Notes: generated by a model from the letters alone, not told the origin. Positions 27,307 to 36,707 are shown, counted from the stretch's first letter. The stretch: 64,000 nt of DNA from Winogradskyella luteola (GCF_019203985.1 NZ_JAGSPD010000002.1:186001-250000), one strand, 5' to 3'. Translations and numbers: made by a program.

Positions 27307-27391
27307 GTCTCGATACGAATTTTCGTCCTCAAAACCATTCGAACTGACGTATTATCGGATTTTTCCACTTAAAATGTATAACGGCGGGTAC
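27307..27391. repeat. Degenerate intergenic repeat, copy 1
   Basis: This stretch of the terC/parC convergent gap is clearly related to 61061-61135. Shared blocks include ATTTTCGT, CCTCAAAA, TTCGAACTGACGTA against CTCGAACTGACGTA, ATCGGATTTT against ATCAGATTTT, and AAAATGTATAACGG against AAAATGCATAACGG. It contains no ORF. It resembles the scattered CTCGAACTGACG-type intergenic repeats that I recall from other flavobacterial genomes. Confidence 0.6.
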
Positions 27392-27406
27392 AATTATAGT
27401 TTTTTA

Positions 27407-30088
27407 TTAAAACAAAGTCACCTGACCTGTATCATCAATATCTAAATTCTCATCATCATCTTTATTTGATGACGGACTCTCTTTTGGTTTCTCGTTTTGC
27501 CCTAAATCTTTAGAGACTTCTAAATCTACCGAAACTGTTTGCTCATCAACTACTTCCAACTCGTCTGCATGCACTTCTTCTGGAGCTTTGTAAGGCAATG
27601 GAGCTAACAAACTCACTTGGTTGATTTTATCTTTGGTCAATTGGTTACCTAATGCGTTAATTCCTTTTATTGCTATGAACTCTTCTAGGTTCACTTCCAT
27701 ATTTGGCTTTCTATCCTTACCGCGTTCTTTGGTAAACTCCACTTCTGCCATTGGTCTCCAATGCGTGGCAACAATTTCTAATTGCGAATCGGGATGATCA
27801 GAAATAAAGGATTCTTCTTTACCTTCTTGCTCAATTAAAAAACGTTTAACGTAGTAACGCTCCTTTTCTCCATCGTAATAAATAGCCGAAATAGGCTTTT
27901 TAGGTATCCACTTTTCTAGCACAATCATATCGCTATCGAAATGCGTCGTCAATTCTGGTATAATGGTTTTTGCAATTCCAGATTGTGTAATAACCAAAAG
28001 TCGATCTTCTCCCCTAAACTCACCAATTAGCTCTCCACGCTCATCAACGTTAAGTCGCTGAACCGCATCATCAAACCAGATTTTACGAGGTTTTAAAGTA
28101 GACACGCCTTTTTCTTTGAGCTCTATGCGCTTAACGGAATATTTTGTAACCAAATTCCCTTTTGAAGTTCTGCCTTTTATAAGAATATCAGCAAAATCGA
28201 GATCCCATTTTAATTTTTTTATGCTTCCGACCTGGCGTAACAATACCGTAACAACTTCAGCTTCACCATTTGGATTGGCTGAGAAATACCAAACTACCGA
28301 ACCTTTATCTCCATTGGTTAAATCGTACTCCCTGTCTCTCGTAATACTCGTCACGGCAAAACGCTTTACGTAGGATGGCCCTTTTTTACCATCGCGATAA
28401 ATCATATTATAAATGGTACGCTTATCCTTTTTCTTAAATACAGCCACATGGATAATATTCTTACCGATAAAGGTTTTAGAATCTACTTTAGTTACCATCA
28501 TTTTACCTTCTTTGGTAAAGACGATAATATCATCTATATCACTACAATCGCAAACATATTCATCTCTTCGTAAAGAAGTTCCAATAAAGCCTTCTTCCCT
28601 ATTAACATAAAGTTTTGTATTACGAATAACAACTTTGGTAGCATCTACGTCTTCAAAAACACGAAGCTCTGTTTTGCGTTCTTTACCTTCTCCGTAATCT
28701 TTTTTAAGTCTTTCAAAATATGCAATGGCATATTCAATAAGATTGGCAAGGTGATGCTTAACCTCAGCAATTTGATCTTCTAAAGCATCAATCTTTTGCT
28801 GAGCCTTATCTATATCGAATTTTGAAATACGCTTAATCCTTATCTCCGTCAACCTAACAATATCATCCTCAGTAACCTTACGCTTCAAGTGCTTAACATG
28901 GGGTTGAAGTCCTTTGTCAATAGCTTTGATTACACCTTCCCAAGTTTCTTCCTCTTCAATATCGCGGTAAATCCTATTTTCTATAAAAATACGCTCTAGT
29001 GAAGCAAAATGCCATTGTTCTTCAAACTCACCTAATTTTATTTCTAACTCTTGCTTTAAAAGTTGAACCGTGTTATCTGTAGAACGGCGCAACATTTCAG
29101 AAACACCTACAAAAAATGGCTTGTTATCCTCAATGACACACCCTAGAGGTGAAATTGACGTTTCGCAATTTGTAAATGCATAAAGCGCATCAATAGTTTT
29201 GTCTGGTGATAATCCCGAAGGTAAGTGAATTAATATCTCTACTTCTGCAGCTGTGTTATCTTCTATTTTTTTAACCTTGATTTTACCTTTATCATTAGCC
29301 TTTAAAATAGAATCGATTAATGACGATGTTGTAGTGCCAAAAGGAATTTCGGTAATGGCAAGTGTATTTTTATCATGTTGGGCAATTTTGGCTCTTACCC
29401 TTACTTTTCCGCCACGTAAACCATCATTATAATTGGTAATGTCAGCTATACCAGCTGTTGGAAAATCAGGAAATATAGTATATCGTTTCCCTTTTAAGTG
29501 TTTTACAGAAGCATCGATAAGTTCAATGAAATTATGCGGTAAAATCTTAGTCGACAGACCTACAGCAATACCTTCTCCTCCTTGTGCCAAAAGTAACGGA
29601 AACATTACTGGCAAATTGATTGGTTCTTTTCGTCTGCCATCGTATGAGGCTTGCCATTCTGTTATTTTTGGATTGTAAACGACATCTAAAGCAAACTTAG
29701 ACAAGCGTGCTTCAATATAACGAGATGCTGCCGCTCGATCACCCGTTAATATATTTCCCCAGTTTCCCTGAGTATCAATCAATAAATCTTTTTGACCAAT
29801 CTGTACCATGGCATCGGCGATACTGGCATCTCCATGAGGATGGTATTGCATGGTGTGCCCAACAATATTTGCTACCTTATTGTAACGGCCATCGTCTAAA
29901 TCTTTCATAGAATGCATAATACGGCGCTGCACTGGCTTAAAGCCATCTTCTATGGCTGGCACAGCACGTTCTAAGATTACATAAGAAGCGTAATCTAAAA
30001 ACCAATCTTTATACATTCCTGTAACCTTGGTAATGGTTTCCTGGTTACTGTTGTCTTCATTTAAAATTTCGTCATGTTCTTCTGCCAT
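27407..30088 (-). CDS. parC: DNA topoisomerase IV subunit A
   Basis: An 893-residue type II topoisomerase A subunit. The catalytic tyrosine is Y124 in AAASRYIEARLS. The quinolone-determining region reads YHPHGDASIADAM (~82-94), with Ala at the usual Ser83 position. The C-terminal half (~500-800) forms a divergent beta-pinwheel, followed by an acidic tail (~840-893). It decatenates daughter chromosomes together with ParE. It starts immediately after the stop of a small membrane protein gene, which itself overlaps parE, making a three-gene operon. Confidence 0.93.
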   Translation of the reverse strand: MAEEHDEILNEDNSNQETITKVTGMYKDWFLDYASYVILERAVPAIEDGFKPVQRRIMHSMKDLDDGRYNKVANIVGHTMQYHPHGDASIADAMVQIGQKDLLIDTQGNWGNILTGDRAAASRYIEARLSKFALDVVYNPKITEWQASYDGRRKEPINLPVMFPLLLAQGGEGIAVGLSTKILPHNFIELIDASVKHLKGKRYTIFPDFPTAGIADITNYNDGLRGGKVRVRAKIAQHDKNTLAITEIPFGTTTSSLIDSILKANDKGKIKVKKIEDNTAAEVEILIHLPSGLSPDKTIDALYAFTNCETSISPLGCVIEDNKPFFVGVSEMLRRSTDNTVQLLKQELEIKLGEFEEQWHFASLERIFIENRIYRDIEEEETWEGVIKAIDKGLQPHVKHLKRKVTEDDIVRLTEIRIKRISKFDIDKAQQKIDALEDQIAEVKHHLANLIEYAIAYFERLKKDYGEGKERKTELRVFEDVDATKVVIRNTKLYVNREEGFIGTSLRRDEYVCDCSDIDDIIVFTKEGKMMVTKVDSKTFIGKNIIHVAVFKKKDKRTIYNMIYRDGKKGPSYVKRFAVTSITRDREYDLTNGDKGSVVWYFSANPNGEAEVVTVLLRQVGSIKKLKWDLDFADILIKGRTSKGNLVTKYSVKRIELKEKGVSTLKPRKIWFDDAVQRLNVDERGELIGEFRGEDRLLVITQSGIAKTIIPELTTHFDSDMIVLEKWIPKKPISAIYYDGEKERYYVKRFLIEQEGKEESFISDHPDSQLEIVATHWRPMAEVEFTKERGKDRKPNMEVNLEEFIAIKGINALGNQLTKDKINQVSLLAPLPYKAPEEVHADELEVVDEQTVSVDLEVSKDLGQNEKPKESPSSNKDDDENLDIDDTGQVTLF

Positions 30089-30562
30089 CTATCCTTGTTT
30101 AAGCTTTCTGTTTGCTTTTACTGTTTTACTAAGTGATTGCTTTACGTACTTTAACTTCTTTGGTTTTAGAAGCGTAACATTAAAGCGTTCTTTTATTTTT
30201 TTTCCATCATAAGTCTTAACCAAAACCACCAAAGACTTATAAAAAATGTAATTTCTTATCTTAAATCCAACCAATTGCTGTCTAGTAAATTCGATCTTGT
30301 TTTCCCTGTAATTGACATATTCTGTTAGGATTAGCCCTTTGTTGAGTATAATGATTTTGGCACCATCACTATCATATTCGAAATAACCAGCAATGGAATG
30401 AAATATAACCAATAACACAAAGAATCCCAGAAACACAAAGAACGTACTATCTGAAAAAAACTCTAATGATTTAAATACAGTCGCCAATAATATGGCAAAG
30501 ACTATCAATAGAAAATAGATAGAAACAACTGTGTTTTTTACTTTTCTGTTGTCGGTTCTCAT
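30089..30562 (-). CDS. Membrane protein of unknown function between parE and parC
   Basis: A 157-residue protein with two adjacent hydrophobic segments ([19 protein letters not shown], ~12-30, and [20 protein letters not shown], ~40-59). A soluble C-terminal part follows ([20 protein letters not shown] to [15 protein letters not shown]) with the short beta strands expected of a PH-like domain. The C-terminus is basic (KANRKLKQG). It overlaps parE by 4 bp and abuts parC, so all three are translationally coupled. No function is known to me. Placement suggests a link to topoisomerase IV or simple co-expression. Confidence 0.75.
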   Translation of the reverse strand: MRTDNRKVKNTVVSIYFLLIVFAILLATVFKSLEFFSDSTFFVFLGFFVLLVIFHSIAGYFEYDSDGAKIIILNKGLILTEYVNYRENKIEFTRQQLVGFKIRNYIFYKSLVVLVKTYDGKKIKERFNVTLLKPKKLKYVKQSLSKTVKANRKLKQG

Positions 30563-32418
30563 ACTGCGTCTTCTATGACATCTAGTTCAACCTTAAGATT
30601 TTCAATAATGAATTCTTGTCTGGTCGGTGTGTTTTTACCCATATAGAAAGACAGCAACTCTTCAATAGACATATCTTTATCTAACATCACAGGATCTAAA
30701 CGTATATCTTCACCAATAAAATGCTTAAACTCATCTGGCGAGATTTCACCCAAACCTTTAAATCTCGTAATCTCTGGCTTTGGCTTTAGTTTTTCTATAG
30801 CTTTAACACGTTCCTCGTCAGAATAACAGTAAATTGTTTCTTTCTTATTACGCACTCTAAACAATGGCGTTTGAAGTATATACAAGTGGCCTTCTTTTAT
30901 AACTTCAGGGAAGAATTGCAAGAAAAACGTAATCAGCAATAATCGAATATGCATGCCATCTACATCGGCATCTGTAGCAATAACCACATTATTATATCTT
31001 AAATCTTCGAGAGATTCTTCAATATTTAAAGCAGCTTGCAATAGGTTGAATTCCTCATTTTCATAAACAATCTTTTTGCTTAACCCATAACTGTTCAATG
31101 GTTTTCCTTTTAGGCTAAAAACCGCTTGTGTATTAACATCACGAGATTTTGTTATACTACCAGAAGCCGAATCACCCTCGGTAATAAACAAAGTGGTTTC
31201 AAGATTTCTTTCGTTCTTGGTATCGCCAAAATGCACTCTACAATCACGTAATTTTTTATTGTGAAGACTTGCCTTTTTTGCTCTATCCTTAGCTAACTTT
31301 CTTATTCCTGATAGTTCCTTACGCTCACGTTCAGCCTGAAGAATTTTACGCTGAATCTTTTCTGCCGTATCCGGATTTTTATGTAGATAGTTGTCTAAAT
31401 ACGTTTTTACAAAATCATTGATATAAGTCCTTACGGTGGGCAAATCGCCTCCCATGTCCGTAGAACCTAATTTGGTTTTTGTCTGACTTTCAAAAACGGG
31501 TTCCATTACTTTTATGGCAATTGCAGAAACAATAGACTTTCTAATATCTGACGCATCGTAATTTTTACCGTAGAATTCTCTGATGGTTTTTACAATACCT
31601 TCTCTAAATGCTGCAAGATGTGTTCCGCCTTGCGTTGTATTTTGTCCGTTTACAAACGAATGATACTCTTCGCTATATTGTGTTTTACTGTGCGTCAATG
31701 CTACTTCTATATCATCTCCTCTAAGATGAATTATAGGATACAGTAAATCGGTTTCGCTAATATTTTCGGATAAAAGATCTTTTAATCCATTTTCACTAAA
31801 GTACTTTTCTCCATTGAAAACTATGGTCAATCCAGGATTGAGATATACATAGTTTTTCAGCATTTTTATAACATACTCGTTACGATACTTGTAATTTTTA
31901 AAGATAGTATCATCTGGAATAAAAGTGACCTTTGTTCCTTTTCGTCGGCTGGTTTCATCTAATAGTTCCTCGTTGGTGAGATTTCCTTGTTCAAACTCAG
32001 CTGAGGCAGATTTACCGTCCCTGGTCGATTCTACTCTAAAATAATTTGATAAGGCATTTACCGCTTTGGTACCAACACCATTAAGACCAACGGACTTTTT
32101 AAAGGCTTTCGAATCATACTTTCCACCGGTATTCATCTTAGATACTACATCCACAACTTTACCAAGGGGAATACCACGACCATAATCGCGCACAATAACA
32201 CGTTCTCCCTGTATAGAAATTTCAATGATTTTACCAGCACCCATAACAAACTCATCGATAGAGTTATCGAGCACTTCTTTTAAGAGAATGTAAATACCAT
32301 CATCTGGAGACGAGCCATCACCCAATTTTCCGATGTACATACCAGGTCGCATTCTGATATGTTCTTTCCAATCGAGTGAGCGAATATTAGCTTCAGTATA
32401 GTTAGTCTGTTCTGCCAT
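30559..32418 (-). CDS. parE: DNA topoisomerase IV subunit B
   Basis: A 619-residue GHKL ATPase subunit. ATP-binding motifs are [13 protein letters not shown] (~47-59), [11 protein letters not shown] and [14 protein letters not shown]. The TOPRIM domain has [19 protein letters not shown] and [20 protein letters not shown], with the Mg-binding acidic residues. The C-terminus has [20 protein letters not shown]. It powers strand passage with ParC. Length and motifs are normal. The first gene of the operon, it has a 140-bp leader without a clear promoter match. Confidence 0.94.
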   Translation of the reverse strand: MAEQTNYTEANIRSLDWKEHIRMRPGMYIGKLGDGSSPDDGIYILLKEVLDNSIDEFVMGAGKIIEISIQGERVIVRDYGRGIPLGKVVDVVSKMNTGGKYDSKAFKKSVGLNGVGTKAVNALSNYFRVESTRDGKSASAEFEQGNLTNEELLDETSRRKGTKVTFIPDDTIFKNYKYRNEYVIKMLKNYVYLNPGLTIVFNGEKYFSENGLKDLLSENISETDLLYPIIHLRGDDIEVALTHSKTQYSEEYHSFVNGQNTTQGGTHLAAFREGIVKTIREFYGKNYDASDIRKSIVSAIAIKVMEPVFESQTKTKLGSTDMGGDLPTVRTYINDFVKTYLDNYLHKNPDTAEKIQRKILQAERERKELSGIRKLAKDRAKKASLHNKKLRDCRVHFGDTKNERNLETTLFITEGDSASGSITKSRDVNTQAVFSLKGKPLNSYGLSKKIVYENEEFNLLQAALNIEESLEDLRYNNVVIATDADVDGMHIRLLLITFFLQFFPEVIKEGHLYILQTPLFRVRNKKETIYCYSDEERVKAIEKLKPKPEITRFKGLGEISPDEFKHFIGEDIRLDPVMLDKDMSIEELLSFYMGKNTPTRQEFIIENLKVELDVIEDAV

Positions 32419-32558
32419 AGAAATTAGGACGAAAATTTTGATAGAATGCTAATATAATACTATACCTTAAAAAATGAAATATGGTTATGGTAAAGTAATT
32501 AACAAGTTATGAAGCAAAATACATACGTACTTACAACTGTAATTCCTAATACCGTTAA

Positions 32559-33317
32559 CTAAAAGCTTTTAAGCGTAAAACCAAACGTTAAAAACTGATC
32601 TTCCTCTTTTTGATCTTGAATCACAATACTCTCGTACATCTGAAGATAATTAATCTTAAAACTCAGAAACTTCCACAAGGGAAATTCTGCGCTCAAGTCT
32701 GCTCGCCAACGGTAATTATCACTTTGAGATAAGGAAGGCTGAAAGTAGCTTTCGTGTTTCAGCACCACCTTTTTCTTAAACAATTCGTACTTACCACTGA
32801 CCCAAAGCGTACCTCTAAATGTATTTATGGTTTTGCTACCATTGAAATCCGCATTGTTAAACACACTGCTTTTAAAATCGGTTTCCTCATATTCAAAAGT
32901 CAACGATGCTTTAAGCCAATGCTTTTTCTGTTTAATAATTTGATATGTAGCACCAGCACCAAACAGATATCGAAATTCTATTTCCCTACGGAAATTGGTA
33001 CTTACAAAGCCCAATACCTGCGGGTAAAGTCTCTGCTCAGGGTTGAAATACAAAAAGTTAAGGCTTAAAAAATCTGAATCCGCTTTTTCTTTTCCGAATT
33101 CTTGATAGACATAAGAATTTGTGTTTTTATACACCCATTTTTTCCAAGGCTTAACACTAAAATCCGTTCGGCCTCTAAAAATTAAGGTTTCGACATTGCC
33201 ATCTTGCCATAAGCCTGTTAAAGATAAGTTGGCCTTGATGTTTAATGAATCACTCTCATTGATTTGACCCGAAATTAAACTAGGGAAAACTAAAAAAAAG
33301 AGAAGGTACTTTTTCAT
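32559..33317 (-). CDS. DUF481-type outer-membrane beta-barrel protein
   Basis: A 252-residue protein with a signal peptide (MKKYLLFFLVFPSLISGQ) and alternating amphipathic strands to a terminal Phe (FGFTLKSF), as expected of a small outer-membrane barrel. Stretches such as ANLSLTGLWQDGNVETLIFR and WVYKNTNSYVYQEFGKEKAD match the pattern of DUF481 proteins. Function is not established in this family. It is transcribed on its own between parE and ychF. Confidence 0.75.
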   Translation of the reverse strand: MKKYLLFFLVFPSLISGQINESDSLNIKANLSLTGLWQDGNVETLIFRGRTDFSVKPWKKWVYKNTNSYVYQEFGKEKADSDFLSLNFLYFNPEQRLYPQVLGFVSTNFRREIEFRYLFGAGATYQIIKQKKHWLKASLTFEYEETDFKSSVFNNADFNGSKTINTFRGTLWVSGKYELFKKKVVLKHESYFQPSLSQSDNYRWRADLSAEFPLWKFLSFKINYLQMYESIVIQDQKEEDQFLTFGFTLKSF

Positions 33318-33362
33318 CTCAACTTATTTAAATTGAAACTAAGCTACATATTTTAAAAGTAT

Positions 33363-34457
33363 TTACACGTTGAACAAGAAATGCATTACATCACCATCCT
33401 TTACTATATAGTTCTTTCCTTCAACACGCATTTTACCAGCTTCTTTAACTTTGCTTTCGCTGCCGTATTGCACATAGTCGTCGTAACCTATCACTTCTGC
33501 TCTAATGAAGCCTTTTTCAAAATCAGTATGAATCACTCCTGCCGCTTGTGGAGCCGTTGCTCCAATAGTAACGGTCCAAGCCCTTACTTCTTTTACGCCA
33601 GCTGTAAAATAGGTTTGTTGATTTAAAAGCTTGTAAGCCGAACGAATAAGCTTTGCGGAACCTGGTTCTTCTAAACCTATATCTTGAAGAAACATTTGGC
33701 GTTCTTCATAATCATCCAATTCATTAATATCTGCTTCTGTTCCTACGGCTAAAACCAATACTTCTGCGTTTTCGTCCTTAACGGAATCTTTTACTTTTTC
33801 TACATAAGCATTACCCGTTGTAGCTGCACTTTCATCAACATTGCACACATACATTACAGGCTTATCGGTAATAAATTGTGATGGTTTTACATATTCTGCA
33901 TAATCTTCATCCGAAAATTCTAAAGCCCTAACAGAAACCCCAGATTCTAAACCTTCTTTAATCTTAAGTAAAACAGACGCTTCCTTCTGCGCTTCCTTAT
34001 TACCTGTTTTTGCAGCACGCTTCACTTTGTCTAATTTCTTCTCTGCCGTTTCCAAGTCTTTTAACTGCAATTCCATATCGATGGTTTCCTTGTCCCTAAT
34101 CGGATCTATAGAACCATCTACATGGACAATGTTGTCATTGTCAAAACAACGCAAGACATGCAGAATTGCATCGGTTTCCCTTATATTGGCCAAGAACTGA
34201 TTCCCTAAACCTTCACCCTTACTCGCACCTTTTACCAAACCAGCAATATCAACAATCTCTACCGTTGCAGGAATCACTTTCTCTGGATTGACCAATTCTT
34301 CTAGCTTAGCCAATCTTGGATCTGGTACATTTACCACACCAATATTAGGTTCTATGGTACAAAACGGAAAGTTGGCACTTTGCGCTTTGGCATTAGATAA
34401 ACAGTTAAATAAGGTTGATTTTCCTACGTTTGGTAATCCTACAATTCCAGCTTTCAT
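33363..34457 (-). CDS. ychF: YchF family GTPase/ATPase
   Basis: A 364-residue OBG-family P-loop protein. I use the start MKAGIVGLPNVGKS; a longer frame (to 34514) would add 19 residues outside the family. Motifs are G1 GLPNVGKST, G3 VDIAGLVKGASKGEGLG, the altered G4 CNVDE (typical of YchF and explaining ATP preference), and the C-terminal TGS-like domain ending EAGKMRVEGKNYIVKDGDVM. It binds ribosomes and participates in translation and stress responses. A hairpin repeat lies 6 nt upstream of the start. Confidence 0.93.
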   Translation of the reverse strand: MKAGIVGLPNVGKSTLFNCLSNAKAQSANFPFCTIEPNIGVVNVPDPRLAKLEELVNPEKVIPATVEIVDIAGLVKGASKGEGLGNQFLANIRETDAILHVLRCFDNDNIVHVDGSIDPIRDKETIDMELQLKDLETAEKKLDKVKRAAKTGNKEAQKEASVLLKIKEGLESGVSVRALEFSDEDYAEYVKPSQFITDKPVMYVCNVDESAATTGNAYVEKVKDSVKDENAEVLVLAVGTEADINELDDYEERQMFLQDIGLEEPGSAKLIRSAYKLLNQQTYFTAGVKEVRAWTVTIGATAPQAAGVIHTDFEKGFIRAEVIGYDDYVQYGSESKVKEAGKMRVEGKNYIVKDGDVMHFLFNV

Positions 34458-34463
34458 ATTTAT

Positions 34464-34481
34464 TTCCTGCGAAAGCAGGAA
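34464..34481. repeat. TTCCTGC-type hairpin repeat before ychF
   Basis: TTCCTGC (34464-34470), loop GAAA, GCAGGAA (34475-34481) is a perfect 7-bp stem capped by a GNRA-like tetraloop, followed by TCTC. It sits 6 nt from the ychF start on the minus strand. The unit resembles a dispersed hairpin repeat that I recall from flavobacterial genomes. Confidence 0.6.
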
Positions 34482-34628
34482 TCTCATTTTAATTAGACTT
34501 TTTTGCGAGTGCAAATGTAGTTAATTTGCTGAATAATTTAAGCTAAAAGGTTTTTGAAAAAATTGAATGTGATTTGTTATTTTACTTAATGGCTTATTAT
34601 AATATCTAGTCAATATTATATTTACAAA

Positions 34629-34655
34629 AAACCCAAAGCTAATAACCTTGGGTTT
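34629..34655 (-). terminator. Intrinsic terminator
   Basis: AAACCCAA (34629-34636) pairs with TTGGGTTT (34648-34655) around an 11-nt loop. On the minus strand a TTTTTTG tract follows. It ends the DinB/small-protein unit, 18 bp after the stop codon at 34674. Confidence 0.75.
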
Positions 34656-34673
34656 ATCTAAATAAGAGTATGT

Positions 34674-34907
34674 TTAGCGAAGTTCTTCACAATAAAATCC
34701 ATGCATACCTAATAATCCCAAAACAGATTCTGGCTGTAGATGGTTTGTTTCTATTCTAAGGATATTATCACAGTCTTCTAGATCAAAATTCCAAAAATCA
34801 TTTTTGGTCATTACTGTATTTAAAATTGGTTGTAACCTACTAATATCCTTATTATTTTCAACTGAAGTCTTAAAGACTAATACCGTATTGTTTAATTGTG
34901 ATCTCAT
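34674..34907 (-). CDS. Small protein of unknown function, HMA-like fold possible
   Basis: A 77-residue protein (MRSQLNNTVLVFKTSV start, ending HGFYCEELR). The start at 34907 avoids overlap with the DinB stop; an ATG at 34931 is the alternative. The pattern beta (TVLVFKTSV), helix (ISRLQPILNTVM), beta (WNFDLEDC), beta (ILRIETN), helix (PESVLGLLGMHG) suggests a ferredoxin-like fold such as heavy-metal-associated domains, but no CxxC metal motif is present. It follows the DinB gene by 10 bp and probably shares its promoter and regulation. Confidence 0.7.
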   Translation of the reverse strand: MRSQLNNTVLVFKTSVENNKDISRLQPILNTVMTKNDFWNFDLEDCDNILRIETNHLQPESVLGLLGMHGFYCEELR

Positions 34908-34917
34908 CTGTAATTTA

Positions 34918-35418
34918 TTAATCGCGTACATAAAACAATGGTGGCTCTATACCCAAAGATCGCAAATACACATAAGCTTGAGCCCTATGATGAATCTCAT
35001 TATCAATAAAGTATAAAATCTGTGAATAAACAGTTCCTTCATACTGTCCAAACAAAGTCACTGTTTCCTGAAATTGCTCTAGCTTAATTTGTGTCCAATA
35101 AGTGTTTATAGCTTCTGTAGAATCGTCCCATAGTTTTAGAAATGTAGCTTTAGTATTATCATGCTTAAATTCTTCATCAAAAACTTCGGGTTTGCCATTT
35201 ACAATTTCTTTAAGTCCTGGTTCTGCAATAGCTAAAAGCTCCATAACCATTTTAGAAAAAGCACGCATACCTCCAATGGTATGATTAAAAAAAGCATCTT
35301 CAGGAAAGGCTTCTATAACACGTCGGGTTACACGTCTATGACCTTGCCAATGCTCTAGAAGTGATGACGGGCTAATGATTTGTGGGTAAGTTCGGTTTGT
35401 TGTAGTTTCCATATTCAT
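34918..35418 (-). CDS. DinB family protein
   Basis: A 166-residue DinB superfamily helical bundle. Visible are SSLLEHWQGHRRVTRRVIEA, AFFNHTIGGMRAFSKMVMEL and the metal-site helix YFIDNEIHHRAQAYVYLRSL with adjacent histidines. It is divergent from a WYL-type regulator. The shared intergenic region has two copies of a TGACA-N6-TGTCA operator, one just upstream of this gene's promoter (TACATTTG, minus strand, 35442-35449). Substrate unknown. Confidence 0.82.
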   Translation of the reverse strand: MNMETTTNRTYPQIISPSSLLEHWQGHRRVTRRVIEAFPEDAFFNHTIGGMRAFSKMVMELLAIAEPGLKEIVNGKPEVFDEEFKHDNTKATFLKLWDDSTEAINTYWTQIKLEQFQETVTLFGQYEGTVYSQILYFIDNEIHHRAQAYVYLRSLGIEPPLFYVRD

Positions 35419-35441
35419 TAATTTTAAAATTAGTATTACTG

Positions 35442-35449
35442 CAAATGTA
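35442..35449 (-). promoter_or_regulatory. -7 promoter element of the DinB gene
   Basis: On the minus strand this reads TACATTTG, matching TAnnTTTG, 23 bp before the start codon. Operator site 1 (35461-35476) lies where the -33 element would be. Confidence 0.5.
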
Positions 35450-35460
35450 TTTACTGGTTG

Positions 35461-35476
35461 TGACAGCCTTATGTCA
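35461..35476 (-). promoter_or_regulatory. TGACA-N6-TGTCA operator, site 1
   Basis: TGACAGCCTTATGTCA is an interrupted dyad. On the minus strand, with flanks, it reads CTACTGACATAAGGCTGTCA. It is located directly upstream of the DinB -7 element, so a bound protein would influence DinB transcription. Confidence 0.65.
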
Positions 35477-35527
35477 GTAGTGATTATGAATAATCAAATA
35501 AATTTTAAATTACTTCATATCAATATG

Positions 35528-35650
35528 TTACGTAATAATTAAGTGAAGCTTGTTAACTACTGACAATAGGTTGTCATCATTATGGTCTTTCTTTATGAAA
35601 TAATTGAGAGCATCACTTAAAGACCAAGGTTCTTCTAATGGATGAGTCAT
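35528..35650 (-). CDS. Possible 40-residue ORF in the DinB/WYL intergenic region
   Basis: An ATG at 35650 opens a 40-residue frame beginning MTHPLEEPWSLSDALNYF and ending HLIIT. The N-terminal half looks protein-like, but operator site 2 lies inside the frame and I recognise no family. It may be a chance frame or a remnant. Confidence 0.2.
   Translation of the reverse strand: MTHPLEEPWSLSDALNYFIKKDHNDDNLLSVVNKLHLIIT
35561..35576 (+). promoter_or_regulatory. TGACA-N6-TGTCA operator, site 2
   Basis: TGACAATAGGTTGTCA repeats site 1 in the opposite orientation: CTACTGACA-(A/T)(T/A)AGG(T/C)-TGTCA is shared. The two sites start exactly 100 bp apart. This copy lies 150 bp upstream of the WYL regulator start. 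Confidence 0.65.
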
Positions 35651-35699
35651 TATGATTAAATTAAAAACCTATTTCAAATCACACTTTTATTTGAAGTCC

Positions 35700-35707
35700 T
35701 ATCTTTG
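35700..35707 (+). promoter_or_regulatory. -7 promoter element of the WYL regulator
   Basis: TATCTTTG matches TAnnTTTG and is 19 bp before the ATG at 35727. If used, it excludes the longer frame that begins at 35652. Confidence 0.4.
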
Positions 35708-35726
35708 GGAGATATGCTATGCCATT

Positions 35727-36683
35727 ATGAGTACAGACACTATTAAACGATTCGACCGTATTGTTTCCATACTAATACAATTACAATCTAAACGCATTAT
35801 CAAGGCTCAAGAATTAGCCGATAGATTTAATGTGAGTTTACGAACCATTTACAGAGATGTAAGAACATTAGAAGCATCTGGAGTGCCTATTATCAGTGAA
35901 ACTGGTGTTGGCTATTCTATAATGGAAGGTTATCGTTTACCACCTGTTATGTTTACGCGAGAAGAAGCCAGTAGTTTTGTTGCTGCCGAAAAACTGATGC
36001 AAAAGTACGTAGATAAATCACTTGGAAATTATCACGAATCTGCAATGCTAAAGATAAAATCAGTTTTAAGAGGTCGTGAAAAAGATTGGATTTCTGCTTT
36101 AGATTCTCAAATTACAGTGAATTCTACTCAGAAACTGTTTAACCAGAACCTACCTAATGCTTTAGAAATTCTTTTTGAAAGTATTGCTGAAAGTAAGCAG
36201 TTCTTTTTAAAATATCATTCCATGCAAAGTGAATATCCATCGGAACGTTTTGTTGAACCCGTTGGACTGTATCACGAAAAAAATAATTGGTATTTATATG
36301 GTTATTGTCATTACAGAGAAGACTATCGTCAATTTAGAACCGATAGAATGCTTGATATCAAAAGAACATATATCCCATTTACCAAAACTCATGGAAGTAT
36401 AGAAAATTATTTAAATAAGACCAATACTATAGAGAAGACTAAAGTTGTTATTCGTGTTGATAAATCTGTAGTTAGATATATAAACAACTCAAAAGAAGCA
36501 CATGGATTTGTTTCTAAAAAAACGCTAGATAAGCAAGTAGAAATGACATTTATGACTACCAATGTCAAGGATTGGTTTTCGAGATGGTATATTACTTTTG
36601 CAGATTATGCTGAGGTTATTGAGCCAGAAAGCTTAAAACTGTACATCAAAAACATTTTAAAGAAAGCGATTGAAAGACTTTAA
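35727..36683 (+). CDS. HTH/WYL domain transcriptional regulator (YafY family)
   Basis: A 318-residue regulator. I start at 35727 (MSTDTIKRFDRIVSILIQLQ), which is where family members begin. The longer frame adds 25 residues unlike the family and spans the promoter. The N-terminal HTH_11 is IKAQELADRFNVSLRTIYRD, then VRTLEASGVPI. The WYL domain (~130-230) has VEPVGLYHEKNNWYLYGYCH and FRTDRMLDIKRT, which bind nucleic acid or other ligands. It is divergent from DinB, with paired dyads between them, and is the obvious candidate to bind those. Confidence 0.9.
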   Translation: MSTDTIKRFDRIVSILIQLQSKRIIKAQELADRFNVSLRTIYRDVRTLEASGVPIISETGVGYSIMEGYRLPPVMFTREEASSFVAAEKLMQKYVDKSLGNYHESAMLKIKSVLRGREKDWISALDSQITVNSTQKLFNQNLPNALEILFESIAESKQFFLKYHSMQSEYPSERFVEPVGLYHEKNNWYLYGYCHYREDYRQFRTDRMLDIKRTYIPFTKTHGSIENYLNKTNTIEKTKVVIRVDKSVVRYINNSKEAHGFVSKKTLDKQVEMTFMTTNVKDWFSRWYITFADYAEVIEPESLKLYIKNILKKAIERL

Positions 36684-36707
36684 TTTATTTAGCTTAGTTG
36701 TTAAAAA

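Noticed and set aside
27407..30088. Quinolone-resistance mutation in ParC (Ala at the usual Ser83 position)
   Set aside because: Ala at this place seems to be ordinary for ParC in this phylum as far as I recall, so no resistance claim is made.
35652..35726. Upstream extension of the WYL regulator by 25 residues
   Set aside because: The extra residues do not resemble the family N-terminus and would place a good -7 promoter element inside the coding frame; the ATG at 35727 fits the family.
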